From assembly GCA_963739545.1 (NCBI GenBank), contig CAVUAT010000014.1:1488001-1552000 (forward strand): a DNA stretch of 64,000 nt, read 5' to 3'. This DNA is from CAVUAT01 sp963739545. GTDB lineage: Bacteria > Actinomycetota > Thermoleophilia > Solirubrobacterales > 70-9. Shown here piece after piece: positions 39,104 to 49,058 of the stretch. The notes under the pieces are model-generated. The model had not been told where the DNA came from. It was given only the letters and a program-made list of their open reading frames with translations, and made no database searches. Made by a program: the position numbers and the translations under genes. Each line of letters opens with the position of its first letter. The first letter of the stretch is position 1.

Positions 39104-39415
39104 GTGTCCGAGCTGCAGCTGCGCGCGGTGCTGCTTCTCGCCGGCGCTGGTTCCGTGCTGGTGCTCGTCGGCTTCTTCGGCCTCGCCGGGGCGCTCGCCG
39201 GGCTCGGGGCGATGGCCGTGGCGACGCTTCTCAGCGTGCGCAGCGCCTCGCACGAGGCCCCCGGCGAGGTCGCTTGGTGGCGCCTGCTCGCGGCGGGCAC
39301 CGCGCTGGTGGCGGTCGGCATCCCGCTCGGGCTCGGGCTCGAGTCGCTCGGGGGGCTGCTGGCGGCGATCGGCGCCGTGCTCGGCGTCGTGGCAGTGGCG
39401 CTGGCGCTTCCCTAG
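39104..39415 (+). CDS. Small membrane protein, 103 aa
   Basis: It starts from GTG 39104, 14 bases after the lipoprotein stop, and probably shares its mRNA. It has about three or four membrane segments (RAVLLLAGAGSVLVLVGFFGLAGALAGLGAMAVATLL, and WWRLLAAGTALVAVGIPLGLGLESLGGLLAAIGAVLGVVAVALAL). A Ser/His/Glu loop lies in the middle. Its function is not recognised. It converges on the PBP gene with 6 bases between the stops. Confidence 0.68.
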   Translation: MSELQLRAVLLLAGAGSVLVLVGFFGLAGALAGLGAMAVATLLSVRSASHEAPGEVAWWRLLAAGTALVAVGIPLGLGLESLGGLLAAIGAVLGVVAVALALP

Positions 39416-39421
39416 TTCGGG

Positions 39422-41299
39422 CTAAGTGCCGGCCGCGAGGATCTCGCGAGCGATCGGCGCCGCCACCTCGCCGCCGTCGCCGTCGGCGTCGACGAGCATC
39501 ACCGCGACGGCGATCTTCGGCTTGCGAGCAGGTGCGAACGCGATGAACCAGGCGTCCACGATCTGCTCGGGATCGGGCGCCGCCTGCCCGGGTGCGAGCG
39601 GGCCGGGGTCAGGCTGGTTCGGCTTCGGGCCGAGCTCGGCCGTGCCCGTCTTGCCCGCGACCCGCACGCCCGAGATCGCGGCCGCGGAGCCGGTCCCATA
39701 GTCGACGACGGCCTCCATCAGCGAGCGCATCACGCGCGCGTTCTCCTTCGATGTCACTTGGACGGGCTGGGCCGCCGACTGCAGCTCGGGGTCCGACACG
39801 ATCGGGGTGGGGGAGCGGACGCCGCCGTTAGCGATCGTCTGCGCCACTGAAGCCATTCCCAGCGGTGTCGCCAGGACGGTGCCCTGGCCGATGGCCGAGA
39901 CCGACAGCTCCGTTCCCGTCTCGTCGAAGCTCGCGGGCATCTCCTGCGGCGGCGGCTTGGTCGCCGCGGTGGCCTGCGCGTTGTAGAGGGTCGGCTCGGT
40001 GTTGAAGCCGAACTCCTCGGCCTCGGCGACGAGCTTCTCGGCCCCCACCTTTACGCCGAGCGGTGCGAAGACGGTGTTGCACGACTCGGCGAAGGTCTCC
40101 TCGAAGGTGCCCCCGCAGCTCTCGTCGTGAGCGTTTTCGATCACCCGTGCCCCCGTGTCGGGAGCGGGGTTGATCTCGGTGACGAAGTCGAATTCGTCGT
40201 CGAGCTTGACCTTGTTGTCCTCGAGCGCGGCCGTGGCCGTAATCACCTTGAACGTCGAACCGGGGGGCTGAAGCAGGGAGTAGGCCGAGCCGGCCAGCGC
40301 CTTGACCGCGCCGGTGCGCGCGTCGAGGGCGACCGCTCCGCCCGAGCGCCCGCCGAGCGCGGCGACGGTCACCTCCTGCAGGCCGGGGTCGATCGTCGTG
40401 GGGACGTTCTGACCTGGCTTCTGCTCGGCGGTGGCGAGGACGCGCCCCTCGGTGCCCTCGGGGACGTCGGGGACGTCGGTCCCGTCGGCGACGGCGAGCA
40501 GCTCGCCGCCGGGGGTGCCCGCGAGGCGCGGGTTGAACGCGAGCTCGAGCCCGCTCACGCCCGTCTCCTGGTCGCCGGGGTAGCCCGAGGACTCGACCTG
40601 AGCCTGCAGCTCGGCGTCGGGGGTCTCCACGCGGCCGGTGACGTCGATCGCCGCCGACCCCAGCCGCGAGTCTCGGTTGGCGCCCTGGCCCTCGGCCAGC
40701 GGCGTGCCGTCCTGGGCGACGATCGCCGCGCGGTCGCCGAGCGTCAGCCGGCGGCCGACGCGCTCGCCCTCGGCCAAGCCGGGGAAGGTGAGGTGCGGGC
40801 CCCAGACGATCTTCTGGTCGCGGAAGGGAATCTTGAGCTCGCCGTCGACCTGCCCGAAGATCTCGGTCCCGACCCCGACCTCCATCGTGATCACGTCGCC
40901 GTCGGGGCCGCTGGCCTCGCCGGGGTCGATCGTATCCGCGGTCGACGCCGCCTCTGCCTCGTTATAGGCGGCGGCGAGCTGTTCGACGGAGAACTGAGCC
41001 TGGGATTCGCTCGTCAACTCGGCGTGCATCGCGGCGAAGTCCTGGTCTGCCCACGCCTCGACAAAGCGGTTGGCGGCGTCTTCCTCGGGCGATCCCGCCG
41101 CGCTGATCAGGCCCACCGTGAAGGCGACGCCGGCCGCGAGCGCGATCGGCGCCGCGCGATGGCGCAGGCGGCGCTGGCGCTCGCTGAGGGAACGCGGCGG
41201 CTGCCTCGAGCCGTTCTCGCCGTTGCCCCGTCGGCGGCGCGGCGGATCCGGGCGTCGCTCGCGCCTGGGAGTGGTCGCTCCTGCCTCGGGGGGAGTCAC
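39422..41299 (-). CDS. Class B penicillin-binding protein with MecA_N (NTF2-like) domain
   Basis: The 625-aa protein begins with a long basic, Arg/Pro-rich cytosolic head and one membrane segment (AAPIALAAGVAFTVGLISA, about residues 48-66). A MecA_N-type NTF2-like domain (about 70-185, FVEAWADQDFAAMHAELTSESQAQF) and a transpeptidase domain follow. The catalytic motifs are PPGSTFKVITA (STFK), SCN and KTGTAE, all intact. Such PBPs cross-link peptidoglycan. GTG 41299 is taken because TACCTT lies 6 bases upstream. It is divergent from the MarP-like protease gene. Confidence 0.93.
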   Translation of the reverse strand: MTPPEAGATTPRRERRPDPPRRRRGNGENGSRQPPRSLSERQRRLRHRAAPIALAAGVAFTVGLISAAGSPEEDAANRFVEAWADQDFAAMHAELTSESQAQFSVEQLAAAYNEAEAASTADTIDPGEASGPDGDVITMEVGVGTEIFGQVDGELKIPFRDQKIVWGPHLTFPGLAEGERVGRRLTLGDRAAIVAQDGTPLAEGQGANRDSRLGSAAIDVTGRVETPDAELQAQVESSGYPGDQETGVSGLELAFNPRLAGTPGGELLAVADGTDVPDVPEGTEGRVLATAEQKPGQNVPTTIDPGLQEVTVAALGGRSGGAVALDARTGAVKALAGSAYSLLQPPGSTFKVITATAALEDNKVKLDDEFDFVTEINPAPDTGARVIENAHDESCGGTFEETFAESCNTVFAPLGVKVGAEKLVAEAEEFGFNTEPTLYNAQATAATKPPPQEMPASFDETGTELSVSAIGQGTVLATPLGMASVAQTIANGGVRSPTPIVSDPELQSAAQPVQVTSKENARVMRSLMEAVVDYGTGSAAAISGVRVAGKTGTAELGPKPNQPDPGPLAPGQAAPDPEQIVDAWFIAFAPARKPKIAVAVMLVDADGDGGEVAAPIAREILAAGT

Positions 41300-41305
41300 G
41301 CAAGA

Positions 41306-41311
41306 AAGGTA
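41306..41311 (-). promoter_or_regulatory. -10 box TACCTT for leaderless PBP gene
   Basis: Minus-strand TACCTT ends 6 bases before GTG 41299. Confidence 0.5.
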
Positions 41312-41372
41312 GTGGGTAGGTGCCCTCGGCTCCGCAACGGCGATGCCGCCCGTGGGTGCTTGTATTCGGGCC

Positions 41373-42524
41373 ATGACGGGAGTCGACTGGGGGATCGTCG
41401 CGTTCGCGCTGCTGATGGCCTTCTGGGGTTACCGGCAGGGCCTGATCGTGGGGCTGCTGAGCCTGGCCGGCTTCCTCGCCGGGGCGTTGCTCGGCGCCCG
41501 CCTCGCGCCCGAGCTGCTGGCCGACGGGGCGGAGTCGCCCTATGCCCCCGCAATGGCGCTCGCCGGGGCGCTGCTGATGGGAGGAGTCGCAGCGGTTTCG
41601 CTCGAGGGCTGGGCGCACGCCCTGCGCGGGCGGGTCGTCCATCGGAGCGGCGGGCTCGCCGTGCTCGACGCGCTCGGCGGCGCGCTGTTGCTGGCAGCTC
41701 TGGGGCTGGCTCTCGCCTGGCTCTTCGGCGCGGTGGCGCTCAACGCCCCCGGCGCCAAGGACCTTCGGCGCTCGGTGCAGCGCTCGACGATCCTGCGGAC
41801 GCTGAACGACACGTTCCCTCCTTCCGGTGCGCTGCTTAACGCGCTCAACAGGATCGACCCCGGCGTCGCCATCGAGGGGCCGGATCCAGGGGTCGGGCCG
41901 CCCGACGCAGCCGTCGTCGGCGACCCTGAGATCCGCGGGGCTTCGGCCGGCGTCGTTCGCGTGCTCGGCACCGCCTGCGGGCTCGGCGTCTCGGGCTCCG
42001 GCTGGGTCGCCGCGCCCGGACTGGTCGTCACCAACGCCCACGTCGTCGCGGGCGAGGACGACACGACCGTCTCGACGCGCGACGACGATTCGCGCCTCGA
42101 GGCGACACCGGTCCACTACGACCCCTCCAACGACCTGGCCCTGCTGCGCGTCGACGGTCTCGATGAGTCGCCGCTGCCGCTCGTCCGTGATCCCGCGACC
42201 GGCACCCGGGGCGCCGTCATCGGCTACCCCGAGAACGGTCCGCTCTCCTTCTCGGCTGCCCGGCTCGGCAACACCGCATTCGTCAACAGCGAGGACTCCT
42301 ACGGCCTCGGTCTGCTGCGCCGCGAGCTGACCGCGCTGCGCGGCGAGATCCGGAGCGGCAACTCGGGCGGGCCGATGATCGATGGCAGCGGCAGGGTGCT
42401 CACGACCGTGTTCGCCTCGACCGTCTCGAACGCCCCGGGCGGCTACGGAGTCCCGAACGACGTCGTCGCCGCTGCTCTCGAGGACACGGCGGGGGAGGTC
42501 GGTACCGGTCCCTGCACCGGTTGA
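41373..42524 (+). CDS. MarP-like membrane serine protease (CvpA domain plus trypsin-like domain)
   Basis: The 383-aa protein has about four membrane helices of a CvpA-like domain (GIVAFALLMAFWGYRQGLIVGLLSLAGFLAGALLGARL; to about residue 145). The extracytoplasmic chymotrypsin-type protease has catalytic triad His in TNAHVVAG, Asp in DPSNDLALLR and Ser in GNSGGPM. This is the layout of MarP (Rv3671c), needed for acid and oxidative stress resistance in mycobacteria. ATG 41373 begins the first helix. It lies next to the PBP gene on the other strand; a shared envelope-stress function is possible. Confidence 0.92.
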   Translation: MTGVDWGIVAFALLMAFWGYRQGLIVGLLSLAGFLAGALLGARLAPELLADGAESPYAPAMALAGALLMGGVAAVSLEGWAHALRGRVVHRSGGLAVLDALGGALLLAALGLALAWLFGAVALNAPGAKDLRRSVQRSTILRTLNDTFPPSGALLNALNRIDPGVAIEGPDPGVGPPDAAVVGDPEIRGASAGVVRVLGTACGLGVSGSGWVAAPGLVVTNAHVVAGEDDTTVSTRDDDSRLEATPVHYDPSNDLALLRVDGLDESPLPLVRDPATGTRGAVIGYPENGPLSFSAARLGNTAFVNSEDSYGLGLLRRELTALRGEIRSGNSGGPMIDGSGRVLTTVFASTVSNAPGGYGVPNDVVAAALEDTAGEVGTGPCTG

Positions 42525-42543
42525 ACGCGCGATTTCGCTGCAA

Positions 42544-42556
42544 TTACCATTGGTAA
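42544..42556. promoter_or_regulatory. HxlR-type operator TTACCATTGGTAA
   Basis: A 13-bp inverted repeat, TTACC-ATT-GGTAA, stands 13 bases before the regulator start and after the MarP gene. HxlR-family proteins bind such dyads and often control their own gene. Confidence 0.65.
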
Positions 42557-42568
42557 GCTCGACCCTAG

Positions 42569-42937
42569 GTGAGATCTGAACAAGGCGGGTCCGCGAGCCA
42601 CGAGGTCGATGGCGCGGGGACAGAGCCGAAACACGTATGCCCTCATTTCCACGCCGCGGTCGAGCTGATCGGCCGGCGCTGGGCGGGAGCCATCCTCTAC
42701 TCCCTCGCTGACGATGGCCCGATGCGCTTCGCCGAGGTCAAGGAAGCGGTGCCCGGCATGTCGGACCGCCTGCTCTCCACTCGCCTCAAGGAGCTCGAGA
42801 CCGCCGGTCTCGTCCGCCGCGAGGTGCACGCTGGTCACCGCGTCCGCGTCACCTACGGCCTCACCCGCAAGGGCGACTCCTTGAAGCCGGTGATGGGTGC
42901 GATGCGCGACTGGGCCCGTCGCTGGCACGAGGCCTGA
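42569..42937 (+). CDS. HxlR-family transcriptional regulator
   Basis: The 122-aa winged-helix protein has the family signatures CPHFHAAVELIGRRWAGAILYSLADDGPMRFAEV (with Cys at about residue 24, which in some members senses thiol stress) and PGMSDRLLSTRLKELETAGLVRREVH, then the wing VRVTYGLTRKG. It binds DNA as a dimer, probably at the upstream palindrome, repressing its own operon. The GTG start has no ribosome binding site. A 47-aa membrane protein follows 2 bases later, and an FAD monooxygenase gene converges from the other side. Confidence 0.92.
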   Translation: MRSEQGGSASHEVDGAGTEPKHVCPHFHAAVELIGRRWAGAILYSLADDGPMRFAEVKEAVPGMSDRLLSTRLKELETAGLVRREVHAGHRVRVTYGLTRKGDSLKPVMGAMRDWARRWHEA

Positions 42938-42939
42938 GC

Positions 42940-43083
42940 ATGGGACGCGCTCCCTTCATCCTCGGCTGCGCAGCAGTTGCCCTCATCATCGGCATCGCGA
43001 CCGGCTCCACAGGGCTGATCATCGGCGGCTGCCTGGTCGCACTCTCAGCCGGGCTGATCGCGTTCCAAGCCTCCCGGGTGTAA
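42940..43083 (+). CDS. Small hydrophobic protein, 47 aa, in HxlR operon
   Basis: It starts 2 bases after the HxlR stop (ATG 42940) and reads MGRAPFILGCAAVALIIGIA, then TGSTGLIIGGCLVALSAGLIAFQASRV. It has two membrane segments separated by a Gly/Thr turn, without charged loops. The tight spacing suggests coexpression with the regulator. There is no known family. It may be a small membrane protein regulated by HxlR or simply the tail of the operon. Confidence 0.6.
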   Translation: MGRAPFILGCAAVALIIGIATGSTGLIIGGCLVALSAGLIAFQASRV

Positions 43084-43179
43084 GCCCGTTCTAAATCCGG
43101 GTCCGCAGGCCGTTCCTGGATGACTTGAAGGATTCAGCTCGCCCTGCGAACGCCCGCGGGATCGGGCTCGAGCTCCTGG

Positions 43180-44679
<1,500 letters not shown>

Positions 44680-44746
44680 GCGTGGGTGGCTCTCGCTGGT
44701 CGCTCACGGCAACAAAGCTAACGCTCGCTCACATGGGAGGCGGCGC

Positions 44747-45319
44747 TTACCAGCGGCGGGGGTTGCCCTCAGGGATCTGATCCTTGACCAAGGTCGCTTC
44801 GACGCATTCGACGGGGTAGGGGCCGGTGGTCGCTCGGTAGGTCTCGAGATCGTCGGGGCCGAGATCGTCGAACGCTCCCTCCACAGCTCGCGTGTAGGTG
44901 GCGAGGATGACGGCGCCCTCGGGGGGCTCGGCGGCGAAGTGGCTTGGCTTGGCGCTGAAGGTGATCACCGTGTCGGGGAGCGAGGGCCCGATGATCTCGC
45001 CGCTGACGTCGATCGGGTCGTAGCGGATCTCGCGGATCGCGAGGCGCTCGAGCTCGGGCTCTGCGAGCTCGATCACCGCGCCGTTGACAGGGCCGGCGTC
45101 GTCCTCTCCGGGCTCGACGTTGAGGCCGAGGACCCACTCGGGGCGCACCCCGTCGTCGAGCTCGAAGGTCTTCTCGCAGGTGAGGTTGTCGCGGGCCTGC
45201 GAGAAGCGGCGCCTCCACCCGCTGAGGCTCGCCGGGTAGAGCTCGACCGGCCGCCCGAGGGTCATTGCCGCGCTCTCGGGCGCGACCAGCGAGCCGTACG
45301 CGAAAACGCCAAAGGCCAT
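44747..45319 (-). CDS. Gamma-glutamylcyclotransferase-like (GGCT fold) protein
   Basis: The 190-aa protein begins VFAYGSLVAPESAAMTLGR, the YGSL substrate-binding loop of the AIG2/GGCT fold, and continues with GWRRRFSQARDN and GAVIELAEPELERLAIREIRYDPIDVSG. The acidic residue after the LERLAIRE segment (about residue 110) may serve as catalytic Glu. Such proteins act on gamma-glutamyl amines or similar amides. ATG 45319 starts 7 bases after addA, so it is probably the last gene of the addB-addA operon, without an obvious functional link. Confidence 0.85.
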   Translation of the reverse strand: MAFGVFAYGSLVAPESAAMTLGRPVELYPASLSGWRRRFSQARDNLTCEKTFELDDGVRPEWVLGLNVEPGEDDAGPVNGAVIELAEPELERLAIREIRYDPIDVSGEIIGPSLPDTVITFSAKPSHFAAEPPEGAVILATYTRAVEGAFDDLGPDDLETYRATTGPYPVECVEATLVKDQIPEGNPRRW

Positions 45320-45326
45320 CAGGTCA

Positions 45327-48300
45327 TTAGAGCAGCGACATCTGGTCGCCCTCATCCGTCGCCTGCTCCGCTCCACGTCCGGGAGCGGCGGCTTGCGGCG
45401 CGGGCGTGGGGGCTTCTAAGTAGCGTGTCGGTGGCTCGATGGGGGGGTCTGCGAGGTCGCGCATCTGCGACTCGATCGTGTGGCTGCAGAGCCGCTCGCG
45501 GGCGGGGCAGTCGTGGCAGAGCCGGCGGTGCGGGCGATCGGTGACCGGGAATTCGCCTCGGGCCAGCTCGGCCAGCCGCGACTCGATCCGGCGGCGGGCC
45601 GACTCGAGCTCCGCGGCCCCGAACTGGGTCCGGGCGGGCGCGCCGGGCTCCTCGAGGAACGCGTAGACGGTCTCGACCGAACCGGCACGAGAGGTCGCCG
45701 CGAGCGCGTAGATGTCGCGCTGGACCTCGTAGCGGGACGCCGCCTCCGCGGGCCCTTCTCCGTGCAGACGGTCGGTCTTGTAGTCCACGACCACGACTCG
45801 GCCATCGGGCAGCTCGGCGAGCAGGTCGATCGAGCCGCGGATCAGAGTGTCTGAGACCGACAGCACGAACGGGACCTCGGCGCTGATCCTGGCGCCCTCG
45901 AGCTCCGCCCGCAGGGGGGAGACGAGCCACGCGCCGACGAGCTCCAGTGCGCGAGCGGCCAGCTCCTCGCTCTCGGCGGGCTCGAGGCCCTGCTCTCGCA
46001 TCGCCGCCTCGGCCTGCTCGGGCCCCGGCTGCTTCCAGGCGTGGCGGGCGCTCCACTCGAGCAGGGCGTGCACTGCGACACCGGGCCCGAAGCGGTGGCG
46101 GGCGTCGACGGGCGCGTCCGCCTTCGCCTCGTCGGCTTCGGGGTCAGGCTGGGCCATGGGGCGCTCGGAACCCGAGATGCCGAGCACCCGCTCCGCGTAG
46201 AAGCGAAAGCCGCATCGCTCGAAGCCGGACAGGGCCGAGTACGAGAGGCCGCCGGCGAGCGCGGGAGGGGGGTCGGGACGCCCGAGCGGAGGGCTGCCCG
46301 GGTCGACCGGAGGGGCCGCGGCGACGGCGGGGGGAGCCGGCGTCAGGGCTGCACCCAGGCCGGGCTCCGGCTCGAACAGCCGGACCGCGATCCGCCCACT
46401 GGGTGCGCCGTCGGCCGCGGGCGCGAGCTCGATCACGCGCGAGGACGGGTCGCGATCGAGCAGGGTGCGGATCAGCTGCACGGCGATGGGCCTGCGCCCG
46501 AGGTCCTCCTGCTTCTTGACCCCGCTGTCGCTGAAGGTCCCGCTGAGCAGCAGCCGGCGCTTCGCCCGGGTCGCGGCGACGTAGGCGAGCCGCGCCTCCT
46601 CCTCGGCTCCACGGTCGGCGGCGCGCTCGGTCAGCTCCTCGTAGTCGTGGAGCCGCTCCGAGGGCCGGCCGAGCCGGCCGAGCTGAACGCCGACCCTCGC
46701 CGTCTCGCCCTCGTCGGGGCCCTCCGCTCCGGCCTCGACGCGCAACGGGACCCACCCCAAATTCAGGTTGCGCCCGAGGTCTGGGACGGCGACCACCTCG
46801 AACTCGAGGCCCTTCGCGGCGTGGACCGTCATCAGCCGGACGCCCGCGTGCCCCTCGGCGCGAGTCGCGGCCTCGGCCTCGCGGCCGCGGCTCGCTGCGC
46901 GCGAGCCGAGGTAGTCGATGAACGCGACGAGGTCCGGGCCCTCGCGGGACTCGAACTCCCGCGCGAGCCGCATCAGCTTGCGCACGTTCGCCCAGCGCTC
47001 GTGGCCATGGTCTCGCATCAACGTCGCGAGGTCGTAGCCGAACGCGCTCGCCGCGTTCTCGACGAGGGTCTCGAGCCCACCCTCGGCTCCCCGCCGTCTC
47101 AGGTCGATGACGGTGGCCGTGAAGGCGGTCAGGCGCGCGCGCTCGTCGTCGGGGATCCTCGCCGCCCGATCCGCGAACCCGTTCTCGGGGCTCGGCGCGC
47201 CCTCGGCGTGCAGGTCGCGGAGCAGCGGCCAGATGTGATTGGTGCGCTCACGCTCGCCCTCCTCGCGCGGGGGCGAGCTGGCCGCCGCGCGCAGCAGCCA
47301 GAGCGTGTCGGGAAGCACTGCGCCTCCGGCCGGCGAGGCGAGCGCGCCGAAGAGCGCCTCGTCGTCGAGCGGGTTCGCGATCACGGCGAGCAGGGCGCGC
47401 ATGTCCTCGACCTGCTGCTGGGACCAGAACCCCCGGCCGCCGACGACGTAGGGATCGAGGCCGGCCTCGGACAGGACCCTCTCGTAGGCCGACACGTGGG
47501 TGAAGGCGCGCATGAGCACCACCATCTCGGCGGGATCCTCGCCGGCGTCGGCGAGCTCGCGAAGCCTCGACGCGAGCACCCTCGCCTCGGCGAACTTCGG
47601 CGCCGGGCTCGGGTCGTCGGGAGGCCGCTGCAGCTCCACCGTCGCGTCGTCCCAGCCCTTCTTGTCGTCCTTCACGAGAGCGAGCTCGACGATCGGGTCG
47701 CCCTCGCCCGGTGGCGGCTCGGTCACCCCTGCGTTGAGCGGCTCGAAGCCGTTCAGCAGGTTGACGCCGATCGCGTTCGTCGCAGCGACGATCTCGGGCG
47801 CCGACCGAAAGTTGCCGGTGAGGGGGAGCGCTACGCCGCTCGGCTCGGCACCCTCGGCGAAGCGCGCGTGCTCGCGTCGGTAGATCTCGACGTCGGCATG
47901 GCGGAATCCGTAGATCGACTGGAACTCGTCGCCGACGAGGAACAGCCTCGTATCGGGCCCCCGGAGCGAGCCGACCAGGCTGAGCTGCAGGGCGTTGGTG
48001 TCCTGGAACTCGTCGACCAGCAGGTGGCGGAACTGCTCGCGGTAGCGCTCGCGCATCCGCTCGTTGCCGGTCAGAAGCGCTACGGCCTGCAGCTGAAGAT
48101 CCTCGAAGTCGAGGGCCGAGCGGGCGGCCTTCAGGCGCTCGTAGTGCGTCCCGAAAGCCGCGACCAGCTCGCGAAGCTGCTCGTAAGCGTCGGCCATCAC
48201 CACCCCCGCGATGGCGGCCCGGGTGCGCTCGAGGGCGCGCTTGTAGGCCACAGCCTCGTCCTCCTTGAAGAGCTGGCCGCCACCCTCAAGCTTCATCGAG

Positions 48301-49058
48301 GCGAGTTCCTCCATCAGCTCCATCGAGAGGTCGGCTCCCGGGTCCAATACGGCGGCGCGTCCGATCCGCTCGAGGTTGGCGAGGCCCAATGAGGTCGTCG
48401 ACTCTCCACAGGCGTCGGCAGCGACCTCGGCCGCCGCTACGAGCTCTGCGATTCGCTCTGCCGGGTCGACCGTCGGCGGATCGGGAAGCGCGGGTTTGAC
48501 GCTGCCCTGGCTTCGCAGCTCGTCGTAGGCCGTGCGGGTCATCCCGATCAGCGAGCGGCGCCAGTTCGAGGCCGCGAGCTCGAGGGCCTCGGGGTCGCCG
48601 CCCGCGACGCGCTCGTCCAGGGCCGCATCGAAGGCGCGCTCCGCGAGGCGGTCGGCCTCCGCCTCGTCGAGGACGCGAAAACGGGGGTCGATCCCCGCCG
48701 CCGCGGGGTGCGACGCGAGCACACGGCGGCAGAAGCCGTGGATGGTGGAGATCCACGCCCGCTCGGTCTTCTGCTCAGCCTCCCGCAACCTCTCGAGCAG
48801 CTCCGGCTCGGCGGCCTCAGACGCCATCCGCGCGAGCTCGGCGCGCACGCGCCTGCGCAGCTGGTCGGCCGCGCGTTCGGTGAAGGTGAAGGCGAGGATC
48901 CGCTCGACGCCGACTTCGGGGTCGAGCGCCGCGGTGCAGAAGCGGTCGACGAGCACCGTCGTCTTGCCCGTCCCGGCCCCTGCCCGCAGGAAGACGTCGC
49001 GCTCAGGGTCGCGGACTGCCTCGAGCTGCTGGTCGGTTCTGAGCGGCGCGTCGGTCAT
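45327..49058 (-). CDS. addA: AddA-type UvrD-like helicase/nuclease
   Basis: The 1243-aa recombination enzyme has Walker A AGAGTGKTTVLVDRF (about residue 27), the DEFQDTN motif II and later SF1 motifs (AAKGLEFEVV and ATRAKRRLLLSG). A C-terminal RecB-type nuclease has VVVDYKTD (about 1089). Cysteines at about 944 (FERCGFRFY) and CHDCPARERLC (about 1180-1190) fit an iron-sulfur staple of the AddB kind. With AddB it unwinds and degrades DNA from double-strand breaks and loads the recombinase. It overlaps addB by ATGA. The overall form is that of AddAB/AdnAB complexes; the assignment to AddA rests on the intact motor. Confidence 0.9.
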   Translation of the reverse strand: MTDAPLRTDQQLEAVRDPERDVFLRAGAGTGKTTVLVDRFCTAALDPEVGVERILAFTFTERAADQLRRRVRAELARMASEAAEPELLERLREAEQKTERAWISTIHGFCRRVLASHPAAAGIDPRFRVLDEAEADRLAERAFDAALDERVAGGDPEALELAASNWRRSLIGMTRTAYDELRSQGSVKPALPDPPTVDPAERIAELVAAAEVAADACGESTTSLGLANLERIGRAAVLDPGADLSMELMEELASMKLEGGGQLFKEDEAVAYKRALERTRAAIAGVVMADAYEQLRELVAAFGTHYERLKAARSALDFEDLQLQAVALLTGNERMRERYREQFRHLLVDEFQDTNALQLSLVGSLRGPDTRLFLVGDEFQSIYGFRHADVEIYRREHARFAEGAEPSGVALPLTGNFRSAPEIVAATNAIGVNLLNGFEPLNAGVTEPPPGEGDPIVELALVKDDKKGWDDATVELQRPPDDPSPAPKFAEARVLASRLRELADAGEDPAEMVVLMRAFTHVSAYERVLSEAGLDPYVVGGRGFWSQQQVEDMRALLAVIANPLDDEALFGALASPAGGAVLPDTLWLLRAAASSPPREEGERERTNHIWPLLRDLHAEGAPSPENGFADRAARIPDDERARLTAFTATVIDLRRRGAEGGLETLVENAASAFGYDLATLMRDHGHERWANVRKLMRLAREFESREGPDLVAFIDYLGSRAASRGREAEAATRAEGHAGVRLMTVHAAKGLEFEVVAVPDLGRNLNLGWVPLRVEAGAEGPDEGETARVGVQLGRLGRPSERLHDYEELTERAADRGAEEEARLAYVAATRAKRRLLLSGTFSDSGVKKQEDLGRRPIAVQLIRTLLDRDPSSRVIELAPAADGAPSGRIAVRLFEPEPGLGAALTPAPPAVAAAPPVDPGSPPLGRPDPPPALAGGLSYSALSGFERCGFRFYAERVLGISGSERPMAQPDPEADEAKADAPVDARHRFGPGVAVHALLEWSARHAWKQPGPEQAEAAMREQGLEPAESEELAARALELVGAWLVSPLRAELEGARISAEVPFVLSVSDTLIRGSIDLLAELPDGRVVVVDYKTDRLHGEGPAEAASRYEVQRDIYALAATSRAGSVETVYAFLEEPGAPARTQFGAAELESARRRIESRLAELARGEFPVTDRPHRRLCHDCPARERLCSHTIESQMRDLADPPIEPPTRYLEAPTPAPQAAAPGRGAEQATDEGDQMSLL

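Noticed and set aside
46041..48392. 783-codon frame antisense to addA
   Set aside because: Shadow of addA with no recognisable motifs.
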